From Helicobacter turcicus (GTDB taxonomy: Bacteria; Campylobacterota; Campylobacteria; Campylobacterales; Helicobacteraceae): a DNA stretch of 64,000 nt. The stretch lies in contig NZ_JAIGYQ010000002.1 in assembly GCF_019711685.1 (NCBI RefSeq), positions 62,001-126,000 on the forward strand, in the 5' to 3' direction. Below, piece after piece: positions 17,949 to 28,049 of the stretch. The notes under the pieces are model-generated. The model ran no database searches. It saw only the letters and a list, made by a program, of their open reading frames with translations, and was not told where the DNA came from. A program made the translations under genes and the position numbers. Numbering within the stretch: position 1 is the first letter of the stretch; every line of letters begins with the position of its first letter.

Positions 17949-19179
17949 TGCGCAAAACTTGCAACGGATCTATTTGTGTTGCCTTTTTTGCTGGATAATA
18001 AGAAGATAAAAATACAATCACAAAAGAGCCAATTAAAATCGCTCCTAAGTCAATAAGTGAGAGGTCTAGTGGGAGTTTATCACTTCCATAAACATCTGCG
18101 GGGAGTGAGATGATTGGAAAATTTGCAAGTGCAAATAAAATAATTGCCGCTAAAAATGCACCAACTAGAATTCCGCTAACACCAATTACATTTCCTAAAT
18201 AAAGAAAAGTTTTTTTAATTTCTTTAGTGCTTGCACCCATTGTTAAAAGTAGAGCAATTTCTTTGCGTCGATTCATCACGGTCATTAAAAGTGAGCTAAT
18301 AATATTAAGAGAAGCCACTAAAATAATCAACATAAGCACGATAAACAATGCACGTTTTTCTAACTCTAAGGCGGCGAAGAAGTTACCATTTTGTTCCCAC
18401 CAACCTACAAAATGCATATAAGGATATTTTTCTTTTAGAGCAATAATATCTTTTTGAGGATTTTTAGAATAAATATGGATTCCATCATACACACCTTGTG
18501 GCATTGTTTTAATTGTTTGCAAAGCTTCTAAGGTTGTGTAAATGTAACCTTTATCATAAGCAATAAGCCCAGAGTTAAACACGCCCACTACTTCAAAGCG
18601 TTTCATTGTAGGAGTTAGATTAATAGCTGTTGGGCTAAATTGTGTGAAAATAAGCAGTAAATTAGAATTAAAGCGTAGGCGAAACTGCTCTTTAAGGGTT
18701 TTGCCGATAATGATTTGAAAAGGTTCTGGCTTGTATGTCTCACCGAGTCTTTCTTTAAAAGTGTGTTGTGTAGAGAGTAGAGCTTCATTAAATACAGGAT
18801 TTATCGCACTCTCGCGCTCAAAATCTACGCCAAAAACCATTGCTCCTTCAATACTTTCATTTGCTTTTGAGAGTGCTTGTATTTGGATAAAAGGGCTAAA
18901 TTTTAGGTGTTTGAAGTTTTTTTCTAAATCCATTAAAAGTTCTTCATTAGGACGATTAAAACTAGCACTTACCATAGTTATAGGGTAGTTCATAATAAAT
19001 AATTTGCGTTCAAATTCCTTATCAAAGCCATTCATAAGTGCCATTGCAACAATAAGCACCATTACGCCAATGCTGACTCCTAAAAACGCTAGAATCGCTG
19101 TAATAGAGATAAAAGGTTGTGTTTTATTAAAGCGCAAATAACGACGTATAAGGTAGGAAACTAGACTTTGTTTTAGCAT
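17941..19179 (-). CDS. Lipoprotein-releasing ABC transporter permease, LolC/E (LolF) type
   Basis: Inner-membrane permease of the FtsX/MacB class, 412 residues. An N-terminal helix (about 20-45, with the FLGVSIGVMVLIVAMALMNGF segment), a large periplasmic domain (about 50-270) and three C-terminal helices make up the type. It would pull lipoproteins from the inner membrane for handover to LolA, powered by a LolD ATPase encoded elsewhere. Only one LolC/E-like gene is present, which suits the single LolF form of Campylobacterota. Its ATG overlaps the secA stop by one base (TAATG). H. pylori also carries a homolog beside secA as I remember. Confidence 0.88.
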   Translation of the reverse strand: MLKQSLVSYLIRRYLRFNKTQPFISITAILAFLGVSIGVMVLIVAMALMNGFDKEFERKLFIMNYPITMVSASFNRPNEELLMDLEKNFKHLKFSPFIQIQALSKANESIEGAMVFGVDFERESAINPVFNEALLSTQHTFKERLGETYKPEPFQIIIGKTLKEQFRLRFNSNLLLIFTQFSPTAINLTPTMKRFEVVGVFNSGLIAYDKGYIYTTLEALQTIKTMPQGVYDGIHIYSKNPQKDIIALKEKYPYMHFVGWWEQNGNFFAALELEKRALFIVLMLIILVASLNIISSLLMTVMNRRKEIALLLTMGASTKEIKKTFLYLGNVIGVSGILVGAFLAAIILFALANFPIISLPADVYGSDKLPLDLSLIDLGAILIGSFVIVFLSSYYPAKKATQIDPLQVLRNE

Positions 19180-21749
19180 TAGTTCTTAGACTTTCTTGCT
19201 AATTCGCCACTTTTTGGTCCGCTCTTTCCACAGCAATCCTTATATTTTCTGCCACTTCCGCAAGGGCAAGGTTCATTGCGCACTGGTTTGCTTTTGAAAA
19301 GGGGTGCTTTTGGTTGTGTAGCTTGCACACCTTTTGTGGAATTTGAGAGTTTTTGTCGTGCTGCTTTGGTTTGTTCTGTGTCATCTGTGGCACTTAGTTG
19401 GACTTTTTGAAGCATCTTAATTGCTGTATATTTAATCTGTGCAGCAAGTTCAACAAAAAGATTGTAACTTTCTTTTTTATACTCTACTAAGGGGTCTTTT
19501 TGATTGTATCCGCGCAATCCGATTCCAGTTTTTAGATTATCCATCACATACAAATGTTCGCGCCATAAGTTGTCTAGCGTTTGGAGATATACAAGTTTTT
19601 CAATCTCACTACGTACTTTTGGATTAATGTGTTGCATTTTAACTTCATAATCATGGATTAGAATCTCTTCAATATACTTTTCAAAGTTGTTATTTGTTTT
19701 GAAGGATTCCTTTAAACTCTCTTGGTTTAATGTAATATTGAAATCTTCTTTAGCTTGAGCGCAAAGTAGTTCTAGGTTATCATCATCGTTGAAGACTTCA
19801 CATTTTTCAAGTAGCATCACAATAGAATCTTGGCGATTCTCAATGATTTTGTGAGAAATGCTATAATTTGGGTCTAATAATTCATTGCGCACACGATAAA
19901 TAGCTTTCCTTTGTTCATTTGCAACATCATCATATTCTAACAAATGCTTTCTTGCTTCAAAGTGCATAGATTCTACTTTTTTTTGTGCATTTTCTACTGA
20001 ACGTGTAACAAGCTTAGATTCGATATGTTCTCCCTCATCAAGCCCTAGTTTATCCATAATACCCTTAATTTTATCACTTCCAAAAATACGCAATAAGGAA
20101 TCCTCTAAGCTTAGATAAAATTGGCTAGTTCCCGGGTCGCCTTGTCTCCCGCTACGTCCTCTTAATTGATTATCAATCCTTCTTGATTCATGACGTTCCG
20201 TTCCTATGATATAAAGCCCCCCTAATGTACGCACTTCATCATCAATTTTAATATCCACACCACGTCCAGCCATATTTGTAGCAATGGTTACTGCGCCCTT
20301 TCTTCCTGCGTCCTTAATGATTTCAGCTTCTTTTGCGTGTTGTTTTGCATTAAGCACAGAGTGTGGAATCCTCTCTTTTTGAAGAAGCTCGTGGATTTTT
20401 TCGCTTTTTTCAATGGAAGCAGTTCCCACAAGAATTGGTTGTCCATTTTTGTGAAGTTCTATAATTTTTTGGGTAAGTGCTTTAAATTTCTCTGCTTCTG
20501 TTTTATAGATTAAATCGTTCAAATCCTTGCGTTTAACTGGAATATTTGTAGGAATGGAAATCACATCAAGATTGTAAATTTGTAAAAACTCACTTGCTTC
20601 AGTTTGCGCTGTTCCTGTCATTCCAGCTAGTTTTTCATAGAGTCTAAAATAGTTTTGATAGGTAATATCTGCTAACGTTTGGGATTCTTCTTTAATTGTT
20701 ACCCCTTCTTTAGCTTCTAAGGCTTGATGTAAGCCCTCACTAAAGCGTCTTCCCTCACTTAGTCTCCCTGTAAATTCATCAACAATGACAACTTCACCAT
20801 CACGTAAGACATAATCTTTGTCAATTTTAAAAAGCTTATTTGCCTTTAGAGCTTGATCAAGATGGTGAGCTAAAATCGCATTTTCAATGCTATAGAGATT
20901 GTCAATTTTAAAGAGTTTTTCTGTCTCGTTGATTCCCTCTTCAGTTAGTATTATGGTGCGATTTTTTTCATCTATGGTGTAGTGTATTTCTTCTTTGAGT
21001 TTTAAAGCAACATTATTAGCAAGTTTGTAGTTATCTAGAGTGCGATTTGTTGGACCAGAAATAACTAAAGGTGTACGTGCTTCGTCAATTAAGATAGAAT
21101 CTACTTCATCTACAATGGCAAAATGGTGGTATTTTTGCACCTTTTGGTTGTAGTCGTATTTCATATTGTCACGCAAATAATCAAAACCAAATTCGTTGTT
21201 TGTGCCATAAACAATATCACAAGAATATTGTGTTAAGCGGTCTGCTTCATCGTAATTTCCACTAAGGATAATTCCAACAGAATAGCCAAGGAATTCATAA
21301 AGTGGTCGCATAAGCTCCGCGTCTCTTTGTGCTAGATAATCATTAACAGTTACAATATGCACACTTTTGCCAACCATCGCATTTAAGCACACAGGCAATG
21401 TAGCAACAAGCGTTTTTCCTTCCCCTGTTTTCATCTCGGCAATTTTGCCCTCATGCAAGACTATACCGCCGATTAGCTGCACATCAAAATGGCGCATGTT
21501 TAACACTCTTTTGCTCACTTCTCTCGTAATTGCAAAGGAATCATAAAGGATTTTATTGAGTATAGATTTTGGATTATCAGCATTTTGAACTTGCTCTTTT
21601 AGCGACTTAAAGGCTTCTTGAAGTTCTGTGTTGCCTAAGTTTTGGTATTTTTCTTCAAGGGCATTAATTTTGCGGATTTCTTTACGATAGTGTCCTACTA
21701 AGCGATCGTTTTTATTGCTGAAAATCTTTTTTGCAAACTCTAAAATCAT
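19179..21749 (-). CDS. secA: Protein translocase ATPase SecA
   Basis: Motor of the Sec export system, 856 residues, working with SecYEG and shuttling between cytosol and membrane. Walker A reads [11 protein letters not shown] near residue 105, the DEAD-like box [16 protein letters not shown] near 215, and NBD2 carries [12 protein letters not shown] and [11 protein letters not shown] helical scaffold and wing follow. The C-terminal zinc motif [14 protein letters not shown] is present just before the end, the site that contacts lipids or SecB-like chaperones. It leads a coupled secA-lolF-radical SAM unit. Confidence 0.98.
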   Translation of the reverse strand: MILEFAKKIFSNKNDRLVGHYRKEIRKINALEEKYQNLGNTELQEAFKSLKEQVQNADNPKSILNKILYDSFAITREVSKRVLNMRHFDVQLIGGIVLHEGKIAEMKTGEGKTLVATLPVCLNAMVGKSVHIVTVNDYLAQRDAELMRPLYEFLGYSVGIILSGNYDEADRLTQYSCDIVYGTNNEFGFDYLRDNMKYDYNQKVQKYHHFAIVDEVDSILIDEARTPLVISGPTNRTLDNYKLANNVALKLKEEIHYTIDEKNRTIILTEEGINETEKLFKIDNLYSIENAILAHHLDQALKANKLFKIDKDYVLRDGEVVIVDEFTGRLSEGRRFSEGLHQALEAKEGVTIKEESQTLADITYQNYFRLYEKLAGMTGTAQTEASEFLQIYNLDVISIPTNIPVKRKDLNDLIYKTEAEKFKALTQKIIELHKNGQPILVGTASIEKSEKIHELLQKERIPHSVLNAKQHAKEAEIIKDAGRKGAVTIATNMAGRGVDIKIDDEVRTLGGLYIIGTERHESRRIDNQLRGRSGRQGDPGTSQFYLSLEDSLLRIFGSDKIKGIMDKLGLDEGEHIESKLVTRSVENAQKKVESMHFEARKHLLEYDDVANEQRKAIYRVRNELLDPNYSISHKIIENRQDSIVMLLEKCEVFNDDDNLELLCAQAKEDFNITLNQESLKESFKTNNNFEKYIEEILIHDYEVKMQHINPKVRSEIEKLVYLQTLDNLWREHLYVMDNLKTGIGLRGYNQKDPLVEYKKESYNLFVELAAQIKYTAIKMLQKVQLSATDDTEQTKAARQKLSNSTKGVQATQPKAPLFKSKPVRNEPCPCGSGRKYKDCCGKSGPKSGELARKSKN

Positions 21750-21876
21750 ATCTAACCTTTGACTAATTTGGGAAAATTCAAATTTATTTGAGTAAATTAA
21801 AGGCTGAATTTTAGCATAAATGCTATGTTACTTAGATAAAATACAGCAAAGATTTTATGCAAACAAAGGAAAAAGT

Positions 21877-22896
21877 ATGGTTTTTGTAGATGCTTGCTTT
21901 AAAAGACACACGCCTTATACGCCGGTTTGGTTTATGCGTCAAGCTGGGAGATATTTAAGCGAATACAAAGAAGTGCGCAAACAGGCTGGAGATTTTCTCT
22001 CTCTTTGTAAAGATCCAAAACTCTCCTCAAAAGTAACCTTGCAACCTGTGGATATTTTGAATGTAGATGCTGCGATTTTATTTAGTGATATTTTGGTGAT
22101 TCCGCTTGAAATGGGAATGGATTTAGGGTTTTTTGCAGGGGAGGGTCCAAAGTTTGCAAATCCCATTGAGAGCGCGCAAGATCTAGCAAAACTTAGTGAA
22201 AATGCCTATGAAAAACTAAATTATGTCTATGATACTATTGCCCTAACGCGTCAAAATCTGGCTCAAGACAAAGCACTTATTGGTTTTTGTGGTGCGTCTT
22301 GGACGCTTGCGACTTATATGATTGAAGGAGAAGGAAGCAAAACTTATCTAAAATCAAAAAAAATGCTTTACCAAAATCCAAAATTTTTACATCAAATTTT
22401 ACAAAAAATTACCCATAATCTAAAAAATTATTTGGAATTCCAAATAAAAGCGGGAGTAAATGCTGTGATGGTTTTTGACTCTTGGGCAAGCGCGTTAGAA
22501 GAGAGTGCATATTTAGAATTTGGTTGGAAATATTGCAAAGAGATTGCGGATTTTATTAAGGGCAAGTATCCACACATTCCTGTGATTTTATTTCCTAAAG
22601 GTATCTCCGGATTTTTAGATAGAATTGATGGAAATTTTGATGTTTTTGGTGTGGATTGGAGCACACCTTTAGTTTTAGCAAAAGAAAAACTAGGCGCAAA
22701 ATACACATTGCAAGGAAATTTAGAGCCATGCAGAATCTATGTAAGGGATTCTATGCTAGAGGGAGCAAAAGAGATTCTAGATTTAATGCAAGGAAGTGCG
22801 CATATCTTTAACCTAGGGCATGGAATGTTGCCAGATTTACCACGTGAGAATGCTATTGCTCTTGTAGAATTTATCCACAATTATAAATGCGTTTAA
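21877..22896 (+). CDS. hemE: Uroporphyrinogen decarboxylase
   Basis: Heme pathway enzyme of 339 residues that removes four carboxyl groups from uroporphyrinogen III to give coproporphyrinogen III. The N-terminal signature [16 protein letters not shown] is clear, with the arginines and the later Asp ([11 protein letters not shown]) of the active site; the second signature [15 protein letters not shown] follows near residue 140. The ATG at 21877 lies 6 bases from an AAAGGA site; an earlier ATG at 21820 adds only unconserved residues. It is divergent from secA and monocistronic. hemD is also in the window but far away. Confidence 0.96.
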   Translation: MVFVDACFKRHTPYTPVWFMRQAGRYLSEYKEVRKQAGDFLSLCKDPKLSSKVTLQPVDILNVDAAILFSDILVIPLEMGMDLGFFAGEGPKFANPIESAQDLAKLSENAYEKLNYVYDTIALTRQNLAQDKALIGFCGASWTLATYMIEGEGSKTYLKSKKMLYQNPKFLHQILQKITHNLKNYLEFQIKAGVNAVMVFDSWASALEESAYLEFGWKYCKEIADFIKGKYPHIPVILFPKGISGFLDRIDGNFDVFGVDWSTPLVLAKEKLGAKYTLQGNLEPCRIYVRDSMLEGAKEILDLMQGSAHIFNLGHGMLPDLPRENAIALVEFIHNYKCV

Positions 22897-22915
22897 ATCC
22901 ACCTTGCTTAAACGC
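22889..22915 (+). repeat. 8-bp inverted repeat across the hemE stop
   Basis: GCGTTTAA and TTAAACGC flank an 11-base loop; the left arm contains the hemE stop codon. No T-run follows, so it may protect the transcript 3' end or be a weak terminator. Confidence 0.4.
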
Positions 22916-23043
22916 TCCACAAGAGTGCCACTTGAGAATAGATTTGAGTAAAAAATAAACATTTTTGATAGGTTTTTCAAAAAGAAACATAGAATATTCT
23001 CAAAATTTAAGTTTTTATTCTTTTGATTATTAGGATAAAAATA

Positions 23044-23049
23044 TATAAT
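23044..23049 (+). promoter_or_regulatory. Probable -10 element for cstA
   Basis: TATAAT in ATATATAATAGC, 38 bases before the cstA ATG, with an AGGGAG ribosome site between. The 190-base gap from hemE holds nothing else recognisable. Confidence 0.5.
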
Positions 23050-23086
23050 AGCTACGCTTAGTTTAAGAATTTTTCAGGGAGTTTTT

Positions 23087-25201
23087 ATGAACAAGATTTT
23101 AAGTATGGCTGTATGGGCGGTTGTTGCCTTTATCGGTGCTTGGGGTTTTGGTGTTTTGGCACTTCATAAGGGGGAACAAATCTCAGCAGTGTGGATTGTT
23201 GTTGCGGCAGTTTGTATCTACGCAATTGGCTATCGTTTTTATTCAAAATACATTGCAGAAGGGGTTTTAGGATTAGATGACAATCGTGCAACACCTGCTT
23301 TGACGCAAAATGATGGACGTGATTTTGTGCCGACAAATAAAATCGTCCTCTTTGGGCATCATTTTGCAGCTATTGCTGGAGCGGGTCCGCTTGTTGGTCC
23401 TATTCTTGCAGCACAAATGGGGTATCTACCCGGTATGATTTGGATTGTTGTCGGAGTTGTGTTGGCTGGAGCTGTGCATGACTTTACGGTGCTTTTTGTT
23501 TCAATGCGTCGTAATGGAAAGTCGCTAGGTGAGATTATTAAGTTGGAGCTTGGTAGTGGCGTGGGAAGTATTGCGATGATTGGAATATTGGGAATTATGA
23601 TGTTAATTATTGCAATTTTAGCTTTAGTTGTAGTCAATGCTCTTGCGGAATCTCCATGGGGGCTATTTACGATTGCTATGACAATTCCTATTGCAATTTA
23701 TATGGGAATCCATATGCGCTTTTTACGACCAGGTAAGATTGGCGAGGCAAGCATCATTGGCTTTGTGCTTCTCATTTTATCACTTTATTATGGGCAAGTG
23801 GTAGCAGAGAATCCTGTATTAGCTGAAATTTTTACTTTAAGCCCTGTAACACTTACTTATACTATGATTGGTTATGGTTTTGTTGCAGCAATTTTACCTG
23901 TTTGGTTCTTGCTTGCACCAAGGGATTATCTAAGCACATTTTTAAAAATCGGCGTTATCGTTTTAATGGCTGCTGGAATCTTATTTGTAGCACCCAATAT
24001 TCAATTTCCTGCCACAACAAAATTTATAGATGGTAGCGGTCCTGTTTTTAGCGGACAACTCTTTCCATTCTTGTTTATCACCATTGCTTGCGGGGCTATT
24101 AGCGGATTCCATGCATTGATTTCAAGTGGAACAACGCCAAAAATGCTAGAGAGAGAATCCCATGCTAGAATGGTAGGTTATGGCTCAATGGTTATGGAAT
24201 CTGCAGTCGCTGTTATGGCATTAATTGCAGCTTGTATTTTAACCCCGGGTTTATATTTTTCTATTAATGTTGCTCCTGCTGGACTTGGAACAATGGGTAT
24301 TACAGATGTCGCTCAAGCAGCACAGGTTGCAGCACAGACGATTAGTAGCTTTGGCTTTGTAATAACTCCAGAAGAAATTCTAGGTATGGCAAATAACATT
24401 GGAGAAAATAGTATTTTAAGTAGAACAGGTGGTGCGCCAACATTTGCAATTGGTCTAGCAATGATTATATCGGAGATTCCGATTTTTAATCAAGGTTCTA
24501 TGGCATTTTGGTACCATTTTGCAATTCTATTTGAAGCGTTATTTATCCTAACAGCCGTGGATGCAGGGACTAGAGCAGGGCGCTTTATGGTGCAAGATGT
24601 CTTAGGAAATGTGTATAAGCCAATTGGCAATATCCACTCAATGTTTTGGGGAGTGATTGCAACTCTGATCTGTGTTATAGGCTGGGGATATATTCTTTAT
24701 CAAGGTGTTACAGACCCTCAAGGTGGTGTGAAATCACTTTGGACGCTCTTTGGTGTTTCTAATCAAATGTTAGCAGGTATGGCATTGTTGCTTGTGGTTG
24801 CAGTACTCTTTAAAATGGGTAAAGCTAAACAGGCATGGGTTGTAATCCTTCCTGCTGCTTGGGTTTTAATTTCAACGCTTTATGCTGGAATCTTAAAGTT
24901 GCTTCCTGCAAATGGAGAGAGAATTCACGATGCAGTCAGCCACATCGCACTTTGGCAAATCAATAGTGCAAAAGCCGCAACAGCGACAGATCCAGCTTTG
25001 GCGGAAAGGTTTGCTACAATTGCTACAAATAATTTGGTTAATGCAGGTTTGTGTGCGTTTTTTATGTTTGTAACTTGTTTGGTTTTAATCCAAACCATTA
25101 GAATCTGCATTAAATGCACAAAAGGCGAAAATACGATTCCACTTGCAGAATCCCCATATTTAAAGGCAAGTGATTATGAAGGACAAGTTGTTGCACATTA
25201 G
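23087..25201 (+). CDS. cstA: CstA family carbon starvation transporter (pyruvate/peptide permease)
   Basis: Inner-membrane carrier of 704 residues with roughly 16 to 18 membrane helices. The CstA signature segments are seen: YRFYSKYIAEGVLGLD near residue 50, FGHHFAAIAGAGPLVGPILAAQMGY near 90 and GAVHDF soon after. Relatives in E. coli (CstA, BtsT) take up pyruvate, and the C. jejuni protein is tied to peptide use, so the substrate is inferred. Its usual small partner of the YbdD/YjiX family is encoded 500 bases downstream. The start follows a consensus -10 and an AGGGAG site. Confidence 0.93.
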   Translation: MNKILSMAVWAVVAFIGAWGFGVLALHKGEQISAVWIVVAAVCIYAIGYRFYSKYIAEGVLGLDDNRATPALTQNDGRDFVPTNKIVLFGHHFAAIAGAGPLVGPILAAQMGYLPGMIWIVVGVVLAGAVHDFTVLFVSMRRNGKSLGEIIKLELGSGVGSIAMIGILGIMMLIIAILALVVVNALAESPWGLFTIAMTIPIAIYMGIHMRFLRPGKIGEASIIGFVLLILSLYYGQVVAENPVLAEIFTLSPVTLTYTMIGYGFVAAILPVWFLLAPRDYLSTFLKIGVIVLMAAGILFVAPNIQFPATTKFIDGSGPVFSGQLFPFLFITIACGAISGFHALISSGTTPKMLERESHARMVGYGSMVMESAVAVMALIAACILTPGLYFSINVAPAGLGTMGITDVAQAAQVAAQTISSFGFVITPEEILGMANNIGENSILSRTGGAPTFAIGLAMIISEIPIFNQGSMAFWYHFAILFEALFILTAVDAGTRAGRFMVQDVLGNVYKPIGNIHSMFWGVIATLICVIGWGYILYQGVTDPQGGVKSLWTLFGVSNQMLAGMALLLVVAVLFKMGKAKQAWVVILPAAWVLISTLYAGILKLLPANGERIHDAVSHIALWQINSAKAATATDPALAERFATIATNNLVNAGLCAFFMFVTCLVLIQTIRICIKCTKGENTIPLAESPYLKASDYEGQVVAH

Positions 25202-25202
25202 T

Positions 25203-25237
25203 TTTTAATCTAAGGGGAATTTTCTCTTAGATTAAAA
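25203..25237 (+). terminator. 12-bp hairpin right after cstA
   Basis: TTTTAATCTAAG and CTTAGATTAAAA form a perfect 12-bp, AT-rich stem around an 11-base loop, 2 bases after the cstA stop. The tail (GTTTAGTG) has few T residues, so it is a weak intrinsic terminator or an attenuator that would lower expression of the downstream ybdD relative to cstA. Confidence 0.55.
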
Positions 25238-25702
25238 GTTTAGTGCTAAAAAAGTGGCATACTCACTTCTAAATATTTTAGAAATCTTATAAAATATATT
25301 CTGTATCTACAATAGGTGTAATTTAAAAAAATAGCAGATTAATTTTTAATCTCTAATATGAAATCAAGTAAGAAAGTTATTTCATAAAAATATTAGTTAC
25401 AATAGGCTTGGTGCTACTTTTTAAAAAATTTGTGTTTATAGTAAAAACGATGCGGAGAAAGTAATAGAGTAATTGATATTGGTTAATAATTGCTAGATTG
25501 TTCTAGTAAAGAGAGATTGTTAAGATCATAAAAAGCAATGAAGTTATATGTAGCTAAAAACTATAACGAAGCAAAACACTCATAAAATTCCTTTGCATTG
25601 TGCTACTAAACTACATATTGCAATCTGTCTTATTTTATAAAATCTCTAGTTTTATTAGAATTTTAATTATAAATTTTTACAATTCTTAGCTAAGGATAAT
25701 TT
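25238..25702. other. AT-rich non-coding gap between cstA and ybdD
   Basis: About 465 bases without a credible reading frame on either strand, rich in A and T and with scattered stops. I see no tRNA, no repeat array and no recognisable gene remnant. In relatives the ybdD-like gene directly follows cstA, so this may be a decayed insertion or a long untranslated region. Confidence 0.5.
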
Positions 25703-25903
25703 ATGCAAAGAATGGTTTTATATTTAAAAATGCTCTATAAAAAATCCGATCGCTTTTTTCATTTGCTTGTTGGAATGCCAAGTTATGATAAATACTTGGA
25801 GCACTTTAAGAAAAATCATCCCGATGAGATTCCAAAATCTCAAAAGGAGTTTTTTAAAGAAGCCATGGAAGCAAAGTATGGTGCTGGGCGCAATAAATGC
25901 TGA
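25703..25903 (+). CDS. YbdD/YjiX family small protein, CstA partner
   Basis: A 66-residue protein with the family pattern: hydrophobic start, GMPSYDKYLEHFKKNHPDE in the middle, then SQKEFFKEAMEAKYG and a terminal cysteine region (GRNKC). Such proteins are encoded beside CstA/BtsT carriers and are thought to be needed for their transport activity. The length fits the family (about 65). An AAGGAT site precedes the ATG. The only oddity is the 500-base distance from cstA. Function inferred from the family. Confidence 0.85.
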   Translation: MQRMVLYLKMLYKKSDRFFHLLVGMPSYDKYLEHFKKNHPDEIPKSQKEFFKEAMEAKYGAGRNKC

Positions 25904-25987
25904 TAGGGAAAGCCATAAGGTTTATGGATACAAACTTCTAGCATTGATATTGCAATTCTGATTTTAAACTTGATAAATGGAATCTTG

Positions 25988-26824
25988 ATGCCAAAACGCT
26001 ATGATAAAATCCTCGCGATTCTAAATAAGCGACCACTTAGCGAGAATGAGCTTTTGAGTTTATTAACACCAGTAGCTGGGCTATTTGGTGATATTGAAAG
26101 TGAGCTTGAAATTTTTAAAAATAGTGGAATCCCTATTGAAATAGCACATAATAATATCTACTTTCGTCCAAAAATTACACCTATCATAAAAGAAACCTTT
26201 TGCATTGTGGATATTGAGACAAATGGGCATAATCCCTATATTCACGCACCTATTGAAATTGGTGCGCTTAAAGTGCGTGGTGGAGAAATTATTGATAGCT
26301 TTGAATCTTTTGTGTATAACATTGAGATTCCAGAATACATTACAAAAATCACTGGCATCAATGCGCAAATGTTAGAAAATGCTCCAAGGCTTACAAATGT
26401 GCTAGAGAAATTTAAGCTATTTTTGGGGGATAGCATTTTTGTGGCACATAATGTAGATTTTGATTATAACTTTCTTAGTCAATCCCTAGAGAGATGTGGC
26501 TTTGGATATTTGTATAATCCACGCCTTTGCACTCTTAAACTTGCACAAAGCACATTGGAATCACCTCGCTATTCTCTAGGTTTCTTAAACGAATTCTTGG
26601 GCATTAACCATCAAGATTTGCATCGTGCTTTGCGGGATTCTAAAACTGCATGGGAAGTCTTTAAAATCGCGTTAAAAAAGATTCCACAAAATCTTTACAC
26701 AAGTAAGGATTTGCTAGAATTTGTCAAAAATACGCCAAAGGTTAAGTATGCGAAAGCAAAAAATGCAGAGTCAATCTACACAGAGTCTAAAAAAGAAGAA
26801 TCCCAAAAGGGTAACACGTTCTAG
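25988..26824 (+). CDS. DnaQ-like 3'-5' exonuclease (DNA polymerase III epsilon family)
   Basis: DEDDh exonuclease of 278 residues. The domain starts near residue 65 with FCIVDIETNG (ExoI, Asp and Glu ligands), continues with FVAHNVDFDYNFL (ExoII) and ends with HRALRDSKTAWEVF (ExoIII, His and Asp), so all catalytic residues are present. The first 60 residues form a small domain of unknown role. It could proofread for PolC/DnaE or process other ends. The start is uncertain: ATG 25988 is used, but TTG codons at 25970 and 25985 are possible and no strong ribosome site is seen. Its last 77 bases overlap the start of nspC in another frame. Confidence 0.85.
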   Translation: MPKRYDKILAILNKRPLSENELLSLLTPVAGLFGDIESELEIFKNSGIPIEIAHNNIYFRPKITPIIKETFCIVDIETNGHNPYIHAPIEIGALKVRGGEIIDSFESFVYNIEIPEYITKITGINAQMLENAPRLTNVLEKFKLFLGDSIFVAHNVDFDYNFLSQSLERCGFGYLYNPRLCTLKLAQSTLESPRYSLGFLNEFLGINHQDLHRALRDSKTAWEVFKIALKKIPQNLYTSKDLLEFVKNTPKVKYAKAKNAESIYTESKKEESQKGNTF

Positions 26825-28049
26825 TTTTTTAACTTGTAATTATCCGCAGTGTTTTAGGAATATTCCAAGCCCTTGTTATGTGCTTGAAGAAGAGAAGTTT
26901 GAGAACAATTTACAACTTTTAGATTCTGTGCAAAAGCGTAGCGGAGCAAAGGTTTTATTAGCACTAAAAGGCTATGCATTATGGAGAAGCTTTGAATTAG
27001 CAAAGAGATATTTAAGTGGCATAACAGCAAGTGGAATCTATGAAGCGCGGCTTGGCTATGAAGAATTTGGTAAAGAAGTAACGACTTTTAGCCCTTCTTA
27101 TAAATTAGAAGAAATGCGTGAATTAGTGCAAATTTCAAACCATATTATTTTTAATTCTTTTGCCCAGTGGCAAACTTTTAAGGATTTAATTGATACGCAA
27201 AATGCTTTAAGGGAACGTAAAGGAGTTGCTAAGATTGAGGTAGGATTGCGCGTAAATCCAAAGTATAGTGAAGTAACTCCGAAAATTTATAATCCTTGTG
27301 TGGAGGGTTCTAGGCTTGGGATTATTCCAAAAGAGTTTAAAAAAGGCGTGAAAAAATATGGTTTAGAGGGGGTTAGCGGATTACATTTTCATACACATTG
27401 TGAGCAAAATAGTGATGCACTAAAGCGCACTCTAAAGCACTTTGTGGAGCATTTTGGTGCGTATATTCCGCAAATGCATTGGATAAACTTTGGCGGAGGA
27501 CATCATATTACTCGTAAAGATTATGATGTGGATTTGCTCGTTAAAATTATCAAAAATTTTAGGAAAAAATATAAAACAGAAGTGTATTTAGAACCCGGTG
27601 AAGCGGTTGGTTGGCAGTGTGGATTCTTACTTGGTAGTGTGGTGGATATTGTAAAAAATGGAATGGATATTGCGATTTTAGATGTGAGTGCAGCAACGCA
27701 TATGCCAGATTGTCTTGAAATGCCTTATCGCCCAAATGTACGTAATAGCTATGCTGCAAAGGCATATTTTAAAAAGGGTAAATTGCGTTTGAAGGGTGAG
27801 AAATTATATAGCTATCGTTTTGGTGGTCCTACTTGTCTAGCAGGTGATGTGATTGGGGATTATAGTTTCAAAGCTCCCTTAGAGATTGGCGATAGATTGA
27901 TTTTTGAGGATATGGTGCATTATACGATTGTGAAAAACAATACATTTAATGGTGTTCCGCTTCCTAGTATCGGAGTAATTAGGAAGAATGGGAGTTTTGA
28001 GCTTTTTAAATCTTATTCTTATGAGGATTACAAGCACCGCAATAGTTAG
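26748..28049 (+). CDS. nspC: Carboxynorspermidine/carboxyspermidine decarboxylase
   Basis: PLP enzyme of the alanine racemase fold that makes spermidine or norspermidine in the alternative polyamine pathway of Campylobacterota and vibrios; CANSDH, its partner, is not in the window. The PLP lysine is in LLALKGYA (about Lys74). Later blocks HFHTHCEQ, NFGGGHHI, EPGEAVGW and FGGPTCLAGDVIG match the family. The protein is 433 residues with a basic, Ser/Gln-rich leader of about 40 residues encoded inside dnaQ. ATG 26748 has an AAAGG site 6 bases upstream; ATG 26763 is the alternative. No later canonical start precedes the conserved region. Confidence 0.92.
   Translation: MRKQKMQSQSTQSLKKKNPKRVTRSSFLTCNYPQCFRNIPSPCYVLEEEKFENNLQLLDSVQKRSGAKVLLALKGYALWRSFELAKRYLSGITASGIYEARLGYEEFGKEVTTFSPSYKLEEMRELVQISNHIIFNSFAQWQTFKDLIDTQNALRERKGVAKIEVGLRVNPKYSEVTPKIYNPCVEGSRLGIIPKEFKKGVKKYGLEGVSGLHFHTHCEQNSDALKRTLKHFVEHFGAYIPQMHWINFGGGHHITRKDYDVDLLVKIIKNFRKKYKTEVYLEPGEAVGWQCGFLLGSVVDIVKNGMDIAILDVSAATHMPDCLEMPYRPNVRNSYAAKAYFKKGKLRLKGEKLYSYRFGGPTCLAGDVIGDYSFKAPLEIGDRLIFEDMVHYTIVKNNTFNGVPLPSIGVIRKNGSFELFKSYSYEDYKHRNS

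Noticed and set aside
22981-23040. Regulatory protein site in front of cstA
   Set aside because: A/T-rich and without a symmetric operator; only the -10 could be supported.
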